Source: Rhodospirillaceae bacterium (GTDB taxonomy: Bacteria; Pseudomonadota; Alphaproteobacteria; GCA-2731375). Taken from it: 64,000 nucleotides of DNA. Position 1 is the stretch's first letter, and every line of letters begins with the position of its first letter. Below are positions 25,702-33,300 of the stretch, in pieces. The position numbers and the translations under genes were made by a program. The stretch is from the NCBI GenBank assembly GCA_018660265.1, contig JABJKS010000085.1:62001-126000 (forward strand), given 5' to 3'. The notes beneath the pieces were generated by a model, which saw only the letters and a program-made list of their open reading frames with translations, ran no database searches and had not been told where the DNA came from.

Positions 25702-26032
25702 CGACAACGCAAGGCTTAAAGCCAATTTTCATGCAATTTAAATTTGCATAGGGTATATTTTTCACACTGAAATTATTGGATTTAGAATCCATGGGTTTCA
25801 GACACCAAGCGCGTTTTGGCCCCGAGGTTACTTGTATTCGAGCAATTCTCGAATGGAGCGGCAGGGCGAGGCGCTATCTTTTGCCAAACTTCCATATTTC
25901 AAATTCCCATAATAGGGGATTGAGCCAGATATTTTAAAGCAGGGTCCGAGCGGCATCGCCGTTTCGGACCCTTTTGCGTTTCTGGCCGGAGCTTGGCACT
26001 CACCCACAACATTCATCAAGGATGACGAACAG
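25702..26032. other. Intergenic region with candidate promoter and small-RNA-like terminator
   Basis: About 330 bp with no convincing gene. Up to 25800 it is AT-rich (TTTAAATTTGCATAGGGTATATTT). ATTCGAG-CAATT-CTCGAAT (25831-25849) can form a small hairpin, and a strong terminator hairpin sits at 25942-25975, 58 bp before the next ATG. This could be a short noncoding RNA or an attenuated leader. Confidence 0.5.
25942..25975 (+). terminator. Terminator hairpin upstream of the 26033 gene
   Basis: Arms GGGTCCGA (25942-25949) and TCGGACCC (25964-25971) are followed by TTTT. It is too far from the hyuB stop to be an obvious operon terminator, so it may end a small RNA or act as an attenuator. Confidence 0.7.
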
Positions 26033-27373
26033 ATGTCTATCTTCAATGACGACTATTCCTACCAAACACACAAGGACGGCGACGGGGACCCCTTCGACGA
26101 CGACTACCTGATGCAGATCAACAACCACAAAGCACCCATCACCGCCGACGATCTGTATGAAGACTACTCCAACCCCGTCACCCGCCGGCGCAACAGGACA
26201 CGGGCACCGGAGATGTTCAAATATATCGACGATACCATGACCTATCAGAACCGCGCCCTCGACGACGGCGATGATTTCAAGAAACTGGCACAAAATATGG
26301 GCATGTCCTACGACGTGGCCCGGAAGTACAACGCCGCCGATCCAGCGGAGAGGGAGCGGATCAAGGGGGAGGTGAACACCGCCCTGGACTGGGAGGCAAA
26401 GGCAACCGGGGCCCAGCGGGCCACACAGCGAAAGGCGGCGGAAAAATACAGCGCCTACAGACTGGCTAGCAACGCCCCGCGCCTTGGCCTTGATTACACC
26501 GACATGGGCGGCCTGACGCCATACGAAGCATCATCCTTCTTCAACGGCACGCCCGAAGACCGCAAAGCCATTGCCGCCCTGATCAGCGAGGACATGCGGC
26601 TCTGGCGTCCCAAAATTCAGGCAAACAGCCTAGCACAAGCTGCGCCCAGCGCAGGCAGACCGAGCAAAGAGGAAACGAATCTCGAAAGAAGTAAGGAAAA
26701 TTTTGACGACACGGATATTCCGACCGACGCCTCCAAAGCGCCAAAGATCCCCGCATACCGCCACTGGGTGGTACAAACCAAGGACTGGGAGCAATGGCAC
26801 GAGACCATCCGCACCAAAGGGTTAGGTGCCGGGCAGACAGAGGCTTATATGCAGATCTTCGCCGCCGAAGGTGGCATCCAACATGATGGCAGCACCACGG
26901 CTGGAATCATGCAAAAGACCTTGGATAGACTCGAGCCCGAAGATCGCAAGGCTTTGAACATTCCAGCCGGCACCACGCCCCGGCAACTGACACCTGAACA
27001 ACGGCTTGCGGCCTACAAGAATTTTTTTGACGATATAATTGAAATAGATGGAAAGCAGGGTGGTGCCTGGGCCTTGGATACGATTGGCGACCCCCAAGCA
27101 GCAGCAGCCCTGGCCGATGCTCTATTCCGTGAGGGCAGGCCCGAAGGAACAAAGATCATACAAAGGGCGATCAACAAAATTCTTCCGGGCCAAGTCAAAG
27201 TGGACGCGCATCCGGGCAAGGATACATTTGCGGCCTACAAATCGCTGGTGCGTGATCCCGGTACGCGGCGGTGGCTCCTTGATAACATCGCCGATGGGCG
27301 CACGGCGAGCCGACCGAGTTCCGCCAACCTAAAGGGTGAGAAGGCGCGCGCCGATCATTTCCGGTTTCGGTAA
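26033..27373 (+). CDS. Orphan protein with possible GH108/muramidase-like C-terminal domain
   Basis: A 446-residue acidic protein without signal peptide. Residues 1-50 are very Asp/Tyr-rich (DDYSYQTHKDGDGDPFDDDY). The middle is helical. From about residue 265 the sequence EAYMQIFAAEGGIQHDG, then STTAGIMQKTLDRL, and ALADALFREGRPEGTKIIQRAI resembles the GH108 endolysin layout (catalytic Glu of an EGG motif followed by a peptidoglycan-binding repeat), but the match is loose. AAGGA precedes the ATG. It could be a cell-wall hydrolase or toxin-like effector; no holin or immunity gene is recognised beside it. Function uncertain. Confidence 0.6.
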   Translation: MSIFNDDYSYQTHKDGDGDPFDDDYLMQINNHKAPITADDLYEDYSNPVTRRRNRTRAPEMFKYIDDTMTYQNRALDDGDDFKKLAQNMGMSYDVARKYNAADPAERERIKGEVNTALDWEAKATGAQRATQRKAAEKYSAYRLASNAPRLGLDYTDMGGLTPYEASSFFNGTPEDRKAIAALISEDMRLWRPKIQANSLAQAAPSAGRPSKEETNLERSKENFDDTDIPTDASKAPKIPAYRHWVVQTKDWEQWHETIRTKGLGAGQTEAYMQIFAAEGGIQHDGSTTAGIMQKTLDRLEPEDRKALNIPAGTTPRQLTPEQRLAAYKNFFDDIIEIDGKQGGAWALDTIGDPQAAAALADALFREGRPEGTKIIQRAINKILPGQVKVDAHPGKDTFAAYKSLVRDPGTRRWLLDNIADGRTASRPSSANLKGEKARADHFRFR

Positions 27374-27502
27374 AACCGGCTCTACCGCATCGCTACATTT
27401 CACGACCCTCGCCGCTATCTCGACCTTCGAGGGGTCCTTCACCCCCGATGGCTGGGATAGCGGCACTGCCCCGTACTGAAAACTGGGCAGTAAAGATACC
27501 TT

Positions 27503-27554
27503 ATTTCCAGCACAATTCGGGGTCACAATTCGGGATTTCCAGCACAATTCGGGG
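27503..27554. repeat. Direct repeat of ATTTCCAGCACAATTCGGG
   Basis: ATTTCCAGCACAATTCGGG occurs at 27503-27521 and 27535-27553, a 32-bp spacing, with a shorter CACAATTCGGG between them. Just upstream GCCGCTATC (27412-27420) and GATAGCGGC (27456-27464) form an inverted repeat. This looks like the scar or end of a small mobile element. Confidence 0.6.
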
Positions 27555-27625
27555 GCAGCGTGGCTTTTTTATGGTATAAAGCAATATAACATTCAAGCTA
27601 TACGATAAAACAAAGACCATTACGA

Positions 27626-28711
27626 ATGACCATGCCGCCAATACCAAGGAAACCGTTTCTTGCAAAAAGACTGATCCTTTGTTTGTGCGTCTTGGCGGCG
27701 TTGACCGGAGGCGCGATCGCCAATCCGGTCTACCAAGTAGTGCCTGAAGCCTATTATCCCGATACCGAACTTGGCGACATTTCCGAGACACGAACACATG
27801 GGGCCTTTGGCGAGAGGATACCGGCTCACGTCAAAAAAATAATTACCCTGCTCCAGAAAAAAAGAGGAGCGCAAACCTCGGTCTTGCAGTCCATGTGGCT
27901 CAAGGGAGCGGATAATCAGGAATACCTAATAGTGAATTGGAACCGGTTCTCCCTCGGCCTGGAAATACACCGTATTGATCGTTTGCCGAACAACAAATTC
28001 ATTGCGAAATTCCTTCGTCAAATTGAAGGAGAATCCATTAGTATTCGCGAACCTAGTGGCAGAACCGTGTTCCCAGGTGAACCTCCGGTCGTTGTCATTG
28101 ATATTGGCCTAGGCGGAAGCAACATCGAGAATTACTTTATCAGCCTTATTCAAATGACGCGCAATTCCGTGGATATCGTACCTTCATATTTGGGACGACC
28201 GGTTGATTTGTCGGATATCGACGGAGATGGCACTTATGAACTGGTGGTGATTGATAACCGATGGTCTGGTTTCTTCTCTGGATGCGGTGCCTGTGGGCCG
28301 CATATCCCCACCTTTTTCAGCCGCAAAAATGGCAAATTTGCACCGGCCTGCAATGCTCATAGGGCCATCTACCGCGCCGAAATCGACAAATATCGGAGGT
28401 TCCTTGACAAGGCCAGGTCGCTTTATGAAAAGGCGGAGATATTAGCGAATATGGCACTGCGTTATGCCCAGCTTGGCGAGTTTGATAGGGCGGACAGGTC
28501 TTATGCAATGATGATGGCAGCGTTGCAGAGGGGCAGCACTGCAAGCTCCGAGTTTGAAAGACAATTGGTCAAGAAAAGCAAGAACCATATTGGCACCGCG
28601 ATCAGACAAGCTCGTGGTTTCGCGGACACCCCTTGTCCCTTGAGCGCAACAGACACCTCCGGCGCGCACCCCGGCTTAGACGCCCGCATTAATAGTTTCA
28701 GGATGAAGTGA
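27626..28711 (+). CDS. Secreted hypothetical protein with DGDG calcium-type motif
   Basis: A 361-residue exported protein. Residues 1-33 are a Sec signal peptide (KRLILCLCVLAALTGGAIA then NP). The body has DLSDIDGDGTYELVVIDNRW, an FG-GAP/calcium-loop-like motif, next to a Cys cluster (SGCGACGPH). The C-terminal third is helical and TPR-like (LYEKAEILANMALRYAQLGE, FDRADRSYAMMMAAL). No specific family recognised. The SD site is weak. It would act in the periplasm or at the envelope; function unknown. It stands alone behind the repeat at 27.5 kb. Confidence 0.7.
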   Translation: MTMPPIPRKPFLAKRLILCLCVLAALTGGAIANPVYQVVPEAYYPDTELGDISETRTHGAFGERIPAHVKKIITLLQKKRGAQTSVLQSMWLKGADNQEYLIVNWNRFSLGLEIHRIDRLPNNKFIAKFLRQIEGESISIREPSGRTVFPGEPPVVVIDIGLGGSNIENYFISLIQMTRNSVDIVPSYLGRPVDLSDIDGDGTYELVVIDNRWSGFFSGCGACGPHIPTFFSRKNGKFAPACNAHRAIYRAEIDKYRRFLDKARSLYEKAEILANMALRYAQLGEFDRADRSYAMMMAALQRGSTASSEFERQLVKKSKNHIGTAIRQARGFADTPCPLSATDTSGAHPGLDARINSFRMK

Positions 28712-28920
28712 ACGAGGCAGCAGGTCTTGGTTTTTGCAAGTCGGGAGTATCCTTTCGGTGCGCGACTTCTTCCGAGTACCTCATTCCTATACATACACGA
28801 AATCAAATTGTCCTAACGCGGCCCGGCAGTTGCCCGACAAGGCAAATAGCACTGGCACAGGAGCATTGGTCCGGGATACAGTCCCGGCAACAAGAAATTA
28901 ATATTGGGGGACGAAACGAG

Positions 28921-30006
28921 ATGAAAGCGAAAGCTGCGGTGATGCGGGAGGCGCATGCGCCTTTGACGATTGAAGAGATTGAGGTCGACAAACCGGCCCG
29001 GCGCGAGGTGTTGGTGCGTACGGTGTTCGCGGGCGTCTGCCATTCGGATCTGCATTTCATCGAAGGGCTGTACCCCATCCCCTGCCCCTGTGTTCTGGGC
29101 CATGAAAGTGCCGGTGTCATCGAAGCTGTGGGCGAAGACGTCACCTATGTGAAGCCGGGCGATCATGTCATCACCTGCCTGTCCACATTCTGTGGCGAGT
29201 GTGAATTCTGCCTGACCGGGCGCATGTCGCTGTGTCAAAGCCCCATGGTGCAACGCGCCAAGGACGGCCCGCAACGCCTGTCCCAGAATGGCGAAGTGGT
29301 GGGCCAGTTCGCCAACCTGTCGTCCTATGCGGAATATATCCTGACCCATGAACATTCCGTCGTGAAAGTACGCGAAGACATGCCCCTGGACCGCGCCGCC
29401 CTGATCGGTTGCGGCGTAATGACCGGCGTGGGTGCGGTATTCCACACGGCAAAGGTCGAGCCGGGCTCCACCGTAGCCGTGTTCGGTTGCGGCGGCATCG
29501 GCCTCTCTGCCATTAACGGTGCGGCCATCGCGGGTGCGGGCCAGATCATCGCCATCGACATGCTCGGCTCCAAATTGAACCTGGCCAAGGAGTTCGGTGC
29601 GACGGATGTGGTCAACCCGGCGGACGGCGATGTGGTCAAGCAGATCCGTTCCCTGACCGACGGCGGTGTGCACTATTCCTTTGAAGCTGTCGGCCTGAAG
29701 GCCACGGCGGAGCAATCTTTTCGGGCCCTGCGCCGGGGCGGCACGGCAACCATCATCGGCATGGTACCGGTTGGCACGAACGTGGAATTGCACGGACCTG
29801 AGTTTCTGCAGGAGAAAAAGATCCAAGGGTCATCCATGGGTTCGAACCGTTTTCGCGTGGACATGCCCCGGTTGGTGGAATTCTATATGCGCGGCGATCT
29901 AAAGCTGGATCAAATGATCTCCGGTCGGATCAAGCTGGAACAGATCAACGACGCCATGGCCGAATTGAAGACCGGCGAAGTGGCGCGGAACGTCATCGCG
30001 TTTTAA
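28921..30006 (+). CDS. Zinc-dependent alcohol dehydrogenase
   Basis: A 361-residue medium-chain zinc alcohol dehydrogenase. The catalytic zinc site is C40-H41 plus H61-E62 in LGHESAGV, and the structural zinc Cys set is C91, C94, C97 and C105. The nucleotide fold has VAVFGCGGIG near residue 190. The class III-like look (aryl/benzyl alcohol or S-hydroxymethyl-glutathione type) suggests oxidation of primary or aromatic alcohols. ATG 28921 is preceded by GGGGGA; an in-frame extension to 28708 lacks family similarity and is rejected. It is a single-gene unit followed by a hairpin. Substrate unknown. Confidence 0.92.
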   Translation: MKAKAAVMREAHAPLTIEEIEVDKPARREVLVRTVFAGVCHSDLHFIEGLYPIPCPCVLGHESAGVIEAVGEDVTYVKPGDHVITCLSTFCGECEFCLTGRMSLCQSPMVQRAKDGPQRLSQNGEVVGQFANLSSYAEYILTHEHSVVKVREDMPLDRAALIGCGVMTGVGAVFHTAKVEPGSTVAVFGCGGIGLSAINGAAIAGAGQIIAIDMLGSKLNLAKEFGATDVVNPADGDVVKQIRSLTDGGVHYSFEAVGLKATAEQSFRALRRGGTATIIGMVPVGTNVELHGPEFLQEKKIQGSSMGSNRFRVDMPRLVEFYMRGDLKLDQMISGRIKLEQINDAMAELKTGEVARNVIAF

Positions 30007-30017
30007 GGAAGCGTATT

Positions 30018-30044
30018 CAGGGTGTCGTCGCTGGCGGCACCCTG
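30018..30044 (+). terminator. Hairpin after the alcohol dehydrogenase gene
   Basis: CAGGGTG (30018-30024) pairs with CACCCTG (30038-30044). No strong U-run follows, so termination is only likely. Confidence 0.45.
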
Positions 30045-30066
30045 ATTGCGTCTTAGTCGTGCACAG

Positions 30067-30137
30067 TCTGGATTACCGGATCATGTGTGGTAATGACGAT
30101 TTCATTTGTCATGCCCGTGCTTGACACGGGTATCCAG
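30067..30137. repeat. REP-like palindromic intergenic repeat
   Basis: Starts CTGGATTACCGG and ends ACACGGGTATCCAG. The outer CTGGAT/ATCCAG and the inner ATGAC/GTCAT pairs make one large palindrome, with CCCGTG-CTTGA-CACGGG inside. Sequences of this style recur between genes in many alphaproteobacteria. Confidence 0.55.
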
Positions 30138-30148
30138 AGCGCCAATTT

Positions 30149-30868
30149 TTAAGCCGCTTCCAGCTGATAATCCCATAGGCTGAAATTCAGGCTTTGCCGG
30201 GCATCCGCCGTCTCACCCCAGATGTCCGTGGCCTGAAAGCGCACTGTATAAACATGCTGCAAGGCGTCGGTCTTTTCATGATCGTGGTCGTGGCTGTGTG
30301 CATGACTGTCTGGGAACACCTTGGCACCCCGGTCATGCTCAATCGTACCAATGGTGCCACGGATATAGTTTGGCAGATGGCTGTGGCCCTGCAGTTCGAT
30401 GTCCAGGGCCTTTACCCTGTCACCTGTCTGAAAGCGTGGCCCTTCGGCCTCTACCTTGGCGATGGCGGCGATGCGCGCCTCTAATTCGGCGCGGCCAACC
30501 ATGCCTTTGACGTCCAGCATTTTTTCCAGGCCGGCCAGCCAATAATGATAATAGTTCGCCCCATCCGCCTCACAGGCGGCAAGGAATTTGTTGTAGTTGC
30601 GCAGGCTCTCATCATCAGGCGCGGGTTCCTGTGGGGCAGCATCTGACGAATGGTCGGGGAAATGATCTGGGGATTGGATTTCATGGCCCAGATAATCATC
30701 CCAATCAGGCCAGGTATATTGCCCGGTCTGATACAGGTTCATGACGATGGCAAAGGCGTGGGCCTGCCAGGCTTCGTGAAAGACCGGGCCTTGAACGTCA
30801 CCGGGCTGGGCCGCACCACCTTGTCGCGCCGGCATCTTCAGATCGGGAACGCCCAGTAGCTTACGCAC
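30149..30868 (-). CDS. Nitrile hydratase activator fused to a His-rich beta-like domain
   Basis: A 239-residue protein. Residues about 28-110 look like nitrile hydratase accessory/activator proteins (PVFHEAWQAHAFAIVMNLYQ, TGQYTWPDWDDYLGHEI). Residues 145-239 repeat the SH3-like C-terminal domain of the beta subunit (FQTGDRVKALDI, LPNYIRGTIGTIEHD, VYTVRFQATDIWGE). A His-rich loop, DSHAHSHDHDHEKTD, replaces the usual short loop. It starts GTG, overlapping the TAG of the upstream gene by one base (TAGTG); ATG 30835 is the alternative. It is last in a four-gene coupled operon. The likely job is loading cobalt into the alpha subunit, with the His loop as metal reservoir (inference). Confidence 0.75.
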   Translation of the reverse strand: MRKLLGVPDLKMPARQGGAAQPGDVQGPVFHEAWQAHAFAIVMNLYQTGQYTWPDWDDYLGHEIQSPDHFPDHSSDAAPQEPAPDDESLRNYNKFLAACEADGANYYHYWLAGLEKMLDVKGMVGRAELEARIAAIAKVEAEGPRFQTGDRVKALDIELQGHSHLPNYIRGTIGTIEHDRGAKVFPDSHAHSHDHDHEKTDALQHVYTVRFQATDIWGETADARQSLNFSLWDYQLEAA

Positions 30869-31224
30869 TATGCCATTTTCTCCAAATAATCATCCCACAA
30901 GTCGATATACAGGCTGTCCTGGGCCGGCGCGTCGGCCCCCCAAAGCTCCTGCGCCGTGAACTTGACGGAATACAAATGTTGGGGCTGCTTGCCGCCGCCA
31001 TGGGCCAGACTGTCGGCGAATTGAAAAATACCGTGATCTGCCGCGACAACGCCTTGCTTACCACGAATGTATCGGGGCAGACGGGTATGGCCCGTCGGGT
31101 TGACGTTACGGGCCTGGATGGCATCTCCGACTTTGAAGGAAGCTGCTACATCAGCATCCACATGCGCGGTGCGGGTCGCTTTATAGAGACCCCGCGCAAC
31201 CTCTTGTGTGATGACCCGGCTCAT
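30868..31224 (-). CDS. Nitrile hydratase beta-subunit C-terminal domain (split gene)
   Basis: A 118-residue protein matching only the SH3-like C-terminal domain of nitrile hydratase beta subunits (FKVGDAIQARNVNPTGHTRL, PRYIRGKQGVV, HLYSVKFTAQELWG, LYIDLWDDYLE). The N-terminal half is encoded by the gene just upstream, overlapping it by 4 bases (ATGA). A beta subunit split into two chains is known for thiocyanate hydrolase and for toyocamycin nitrile hydratase, so a functional split is more likely than decay. Confidence 0.87.
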   Translation of the reverse strand: MSRVITQEVARGLYKATRTAHVDADVAASFKVGDAIQARNVNPTGHTRLPRYIRGKQGVVAADHGIFQFADSLAHGGGKQPQHLYSVKFTAQELWGADAPAQDSLYIDLWDDYLEKMA

Positions 31225-31520
31225 GACAAATCCTTCATGCGCGCTTCAATTTCGCCGGCATCCAGGACGCCTTTCTCCACCAACATGGCAATGGTGCCTT
31301 CCAGCCAGCGTTCGTAATAGCTGATGGAGAGATATTCCACAGGGGGTATCTTCTCCATAGCATGGCGGAATTCGTCTAGATTGAAATGACCGCCTGCCAG
31401 GCCGATCCGCGCCAAAGCCAGCGCCTTGCCCTCCCACTCATCATGAAAGGTTGGTTCGTTCTCTTCCCGCACAATTGGTCCCAGGCCGTGCATGCCGCCG
31501 AGATCATGGATGCCGTTCAT
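31221..31520 (-). CDS. Nitrile hydratase beta-subunit N-terminal domain (split gene)
   Basis: A 99-residue protein starting [19 protein letters not shown], the hallmark N-terminus of nitrile hydratase beta subunits, followed by [20 protein letters not shown] and [13 protein letters not shown]. It stops where full-length beta subunits continue into the SH3-like domain, which is encoded by the next overlapping gene. Its own ATG overlaps the stop of the alpha gene. Both halves keep intact frames and motifs, so they should assemble with the alpha subunit. Confidence 0.88.
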   Translation of the reverse strand: MNGIHDLGGMHGLGPIVREENEPTFHDEWEGKALALARIGLAGGHFNLDEFRHAMEKIPPVEYLSISYYERWLEGTIAMLVEKGVLDAGEIEARMKDLS

Positions 31521-32116
31521 GGTGCAACCTCCCCCCCGACGTCGAGGGCTCTGGTGACGCCAATCATGGAGTCCCTGGTGACCAGAGCCATCAGTTCATC
31601 CTCGCTCATGCCGTCCGTACCGGCGGGACGTTCGGGCAGCACCATATAGCGCAGCTCCGCATTACTGTCCCAGACCCGCACCTCAGCCTCCGCCGCGATG
31701 TTCGTGCCGAACTCCACCAACACGCCGCGCGGGTCGGAAGCAGCGCGGGCCCGATAGGGCGCTGATTTATACCAGACAGGCGGCAGGCCCATCGTGGCCC
31801 AGGGGAAGCAGGAACATAAGGTGCAGACAACGATGTTATGGACCGCCGCCGTATTCTCCACCACCACCATGTCTTCGCCCTGCACCGCCTCAAAGCCCAA
31901 CTCGACAATGGCATCGGTGGGATTGCTCAATAAACGATCCTTGAAGGCGGGATCACTCCAGGCGCGCGCGACGACGCGGGCACCATTTTGCGGGCCCAGG
32001 CGGTTTTCGAACAGGTCAATAATCTCGTCTATGGCCGGGGCCTCTACCAGGCCTTTTTCCAGCAATAGAGACTCCAATGCCCTGACCCGCAAAGCTACTT
32101 CATCATCTGACGTCAT
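31517..32116 (-). CDS. Nitrile hydratase / thiocyanate hydrolase-type metal subunit (alpha)
   Basis: A 199-residue subunit bearing the metal claw VCTLCSC (C98, C101, C103). In Co-type nitrile hydratases and thiocyanate hydrolase, two of these Cys are oxidised to sulfinate and sulfenate around a low-spin Co(III); the Thr variant is associated with cobalt, Ser with iron. The segment [20 protein letters not shown] follows as in the family. It converts nitriles to amides or thiocyanate to carbonyl sulfide. ATG 32116 with AAGGGG upstream is preferred to GTG 32125. First gene of the operon alpha, betaN, betaC, activator. An adenosine deaminase lies upstream on the same strand. Confidence 0.9.
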   Translation of the reverse strand: MTSDDEVALRVRALESLLLEKGLVEAPAIDEIIDLFENRLGPQNGARVVARAWSDPAFKDRLLSNPTDAIVELGFEAVQGEDMVVVENTAAVHNIVVCTLCSCFPWATMGLPPVWYKSAPYRARAASDPRGVLVEFGTNIAAEAEVRVWDSNAELRYMVLPERPAGTDGMSEDELMALVTRDSMIGVTRALDVGGEVAP

Positions 32117-32171
32117 TCTCGCCACCCCTTTTGGAAACCAACATCCAGTCTAGCAATCAGTATCTGACTTG

Positions 32172-33185
32172 TCACGACTGCCAGGCGGGCGCCGCTTGAA
32201 AGGCGGTGGCCATGGCCGCGCGCTGTTCTGCCGTCTGCCAGGATGCCGCGACACCGTTCAGGATGAAGGTCTTGATTTGCGCCCGATCAAAGCCAAAGAC
32301 ATCGTGCAGAACGACAAATTCTTCGACCATGGAATTGTGGAACATGCCCGGATCATCCGTATTGACGGTCAGCATCAGACCCGCATCCCAGAACTGACGC
32401 ACCGGATGATCCTCTATTCCAGCCAGAGAACCGGTAGCGACGTTGGAGAGCGGACATAGTTCAATCGGAACCTGGGTTTCCGCCAGCAGGGCCATGACAC
32501 TTTCGTCCGCGTGCGCCGCGATGCCATGGCCAATGCGATCAACCTTCAAAGCCTCGACCGCACCGCGAATGGATTCCGGCCCCGCAGCTTCGCCGGCATG
32601 GGCGGATGTGCGCAGTCCCAAGGCGCGCGCGGCTTCATAGACTTCCGCAAATGGTTCGGGCGGATACAGATGTTCCGAGCCGCCGATGCCGATACCGATG
32701 ATACCGCAATCCATCACCTCTTTGATTTGCGACAAGGTATCGGCTGCCTGATCCGGGCCATGATCGCGGACCAGGTCGGCGATCAGGCGGACCTCTATCT
32801 CTCCCACCCGGTCAAGGCCGGCGCGAATGGCCTTGGCCAGGCCGATGGGCTTCAGGCCCTGATCCAGGAACCTGGTGGGGGAGAAGAAGATTTCGGCATA
32901 GCGGATATTTTGCCTGGCCAGGTCGCGGGCCACAGCCTCGGCAATGAAAGTGAAATCATCGTAGGAGCGGATGAAACCGTTTTTCCAGATCCAGGTGGCG
33001 ATGAAATCCGGGAAATCCTTGTAGGTCAGACGCGGGCGGAGGGCGGCGAGGTCCGGCACATCCGCATCACCGCCATATTTTTCCATCAACTGCCACAACG
33101 CAGACAGGGGTATCGCGCCCTCCAGGTGCAAGTGTAATTCCACTTTCGGCAGGGCCCCAAGCCAGGTCCGCAAATCATCCGTCAT
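32172..33185 (-). CDS. Adenosine deaminase family protein
   Basis: A 337-residue metal-dependent deaminase. The zinc motif HLHLEG (H18, H20) lies at the start, SAHAGEAAGPESI holds the next His and the catalytic Glu, IGHG follows, then CPLSN and NTDDPGMF supply the final Asp pair. All catalytic residues of adenosine/adenine deaminases are present. It hydrolyses adenosine (or adenine or a modified nucleoside) to the inosine-type product and ammonia in the cytosol. It lies 55 bp upstream of the nitrile hydratase operon on the same strand, which may be chance. Confidence 0.9.
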   Translation of the reverse strand: MTDDLRTWLGALPKVELHLHLEGAIPLSALWQLMEKYGGDADVPDLAALRPRLTYKDFPDFIATWIWKNGFIRSYDDFTFIAEAVARDLARQNIRYAEIFFSPTRFLDQGLKPIGLAKAIRAGLDRVGEIEVRLIADLVRDHGPDQAADTLSQIKEVMDCGIIGIGIGGSEHLYPPEPFAEVYEAARALGLRTSAHAGEAAGPESIRGAVEALKVDRIGHGIAAHADESVMALLAETQVPIELCPLSNVATGSLAGIEDHPVRQFWDAGLMLTVNTDDPGMFHNSMVEEFVVLHDVFGFDRAQIKTFILNGVAASWQTAEQRAAMATAFQAAPAWQS

Positions 33186-33300
33186 AATTATTTATCCCAT
33201 CGAATTGGCCAAAATTTGATCTGCCGGGCGATTTGCTATTCAATTCGCCCAGTCACTGGGCCATCGAGCGTATGCAAACGACAATCAGAGGAATGGTTAT

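Noticed and set aside
25780-25940. A tRNA or 4.5S RNA
   Set aside because: No cloverleaf, CCA-adjacent stem or SRP loop motif could be placed; only a small hairpin and a terminator are visible.
28712-28800. Selenocysteine readthrough at the TGA ending the secreted orphan gene
   Set aside because: The sequence after the stop has no Sec-like context or conserved domain and soon ends.
28708-28920. N-terminal extension of the zinc alcohol dehydrogenase
   Set aside because: No family similarity before MKAKAAVMRE, and a strong GGGGGA lies just before ATG 28921.
30868-31520. Nitrile hydratase beta gene broken by a frameshift
   Set aside because: Both halves have their own start, overlap by ATGA, keep conserved motifs at the break and correspond to a known natural split.
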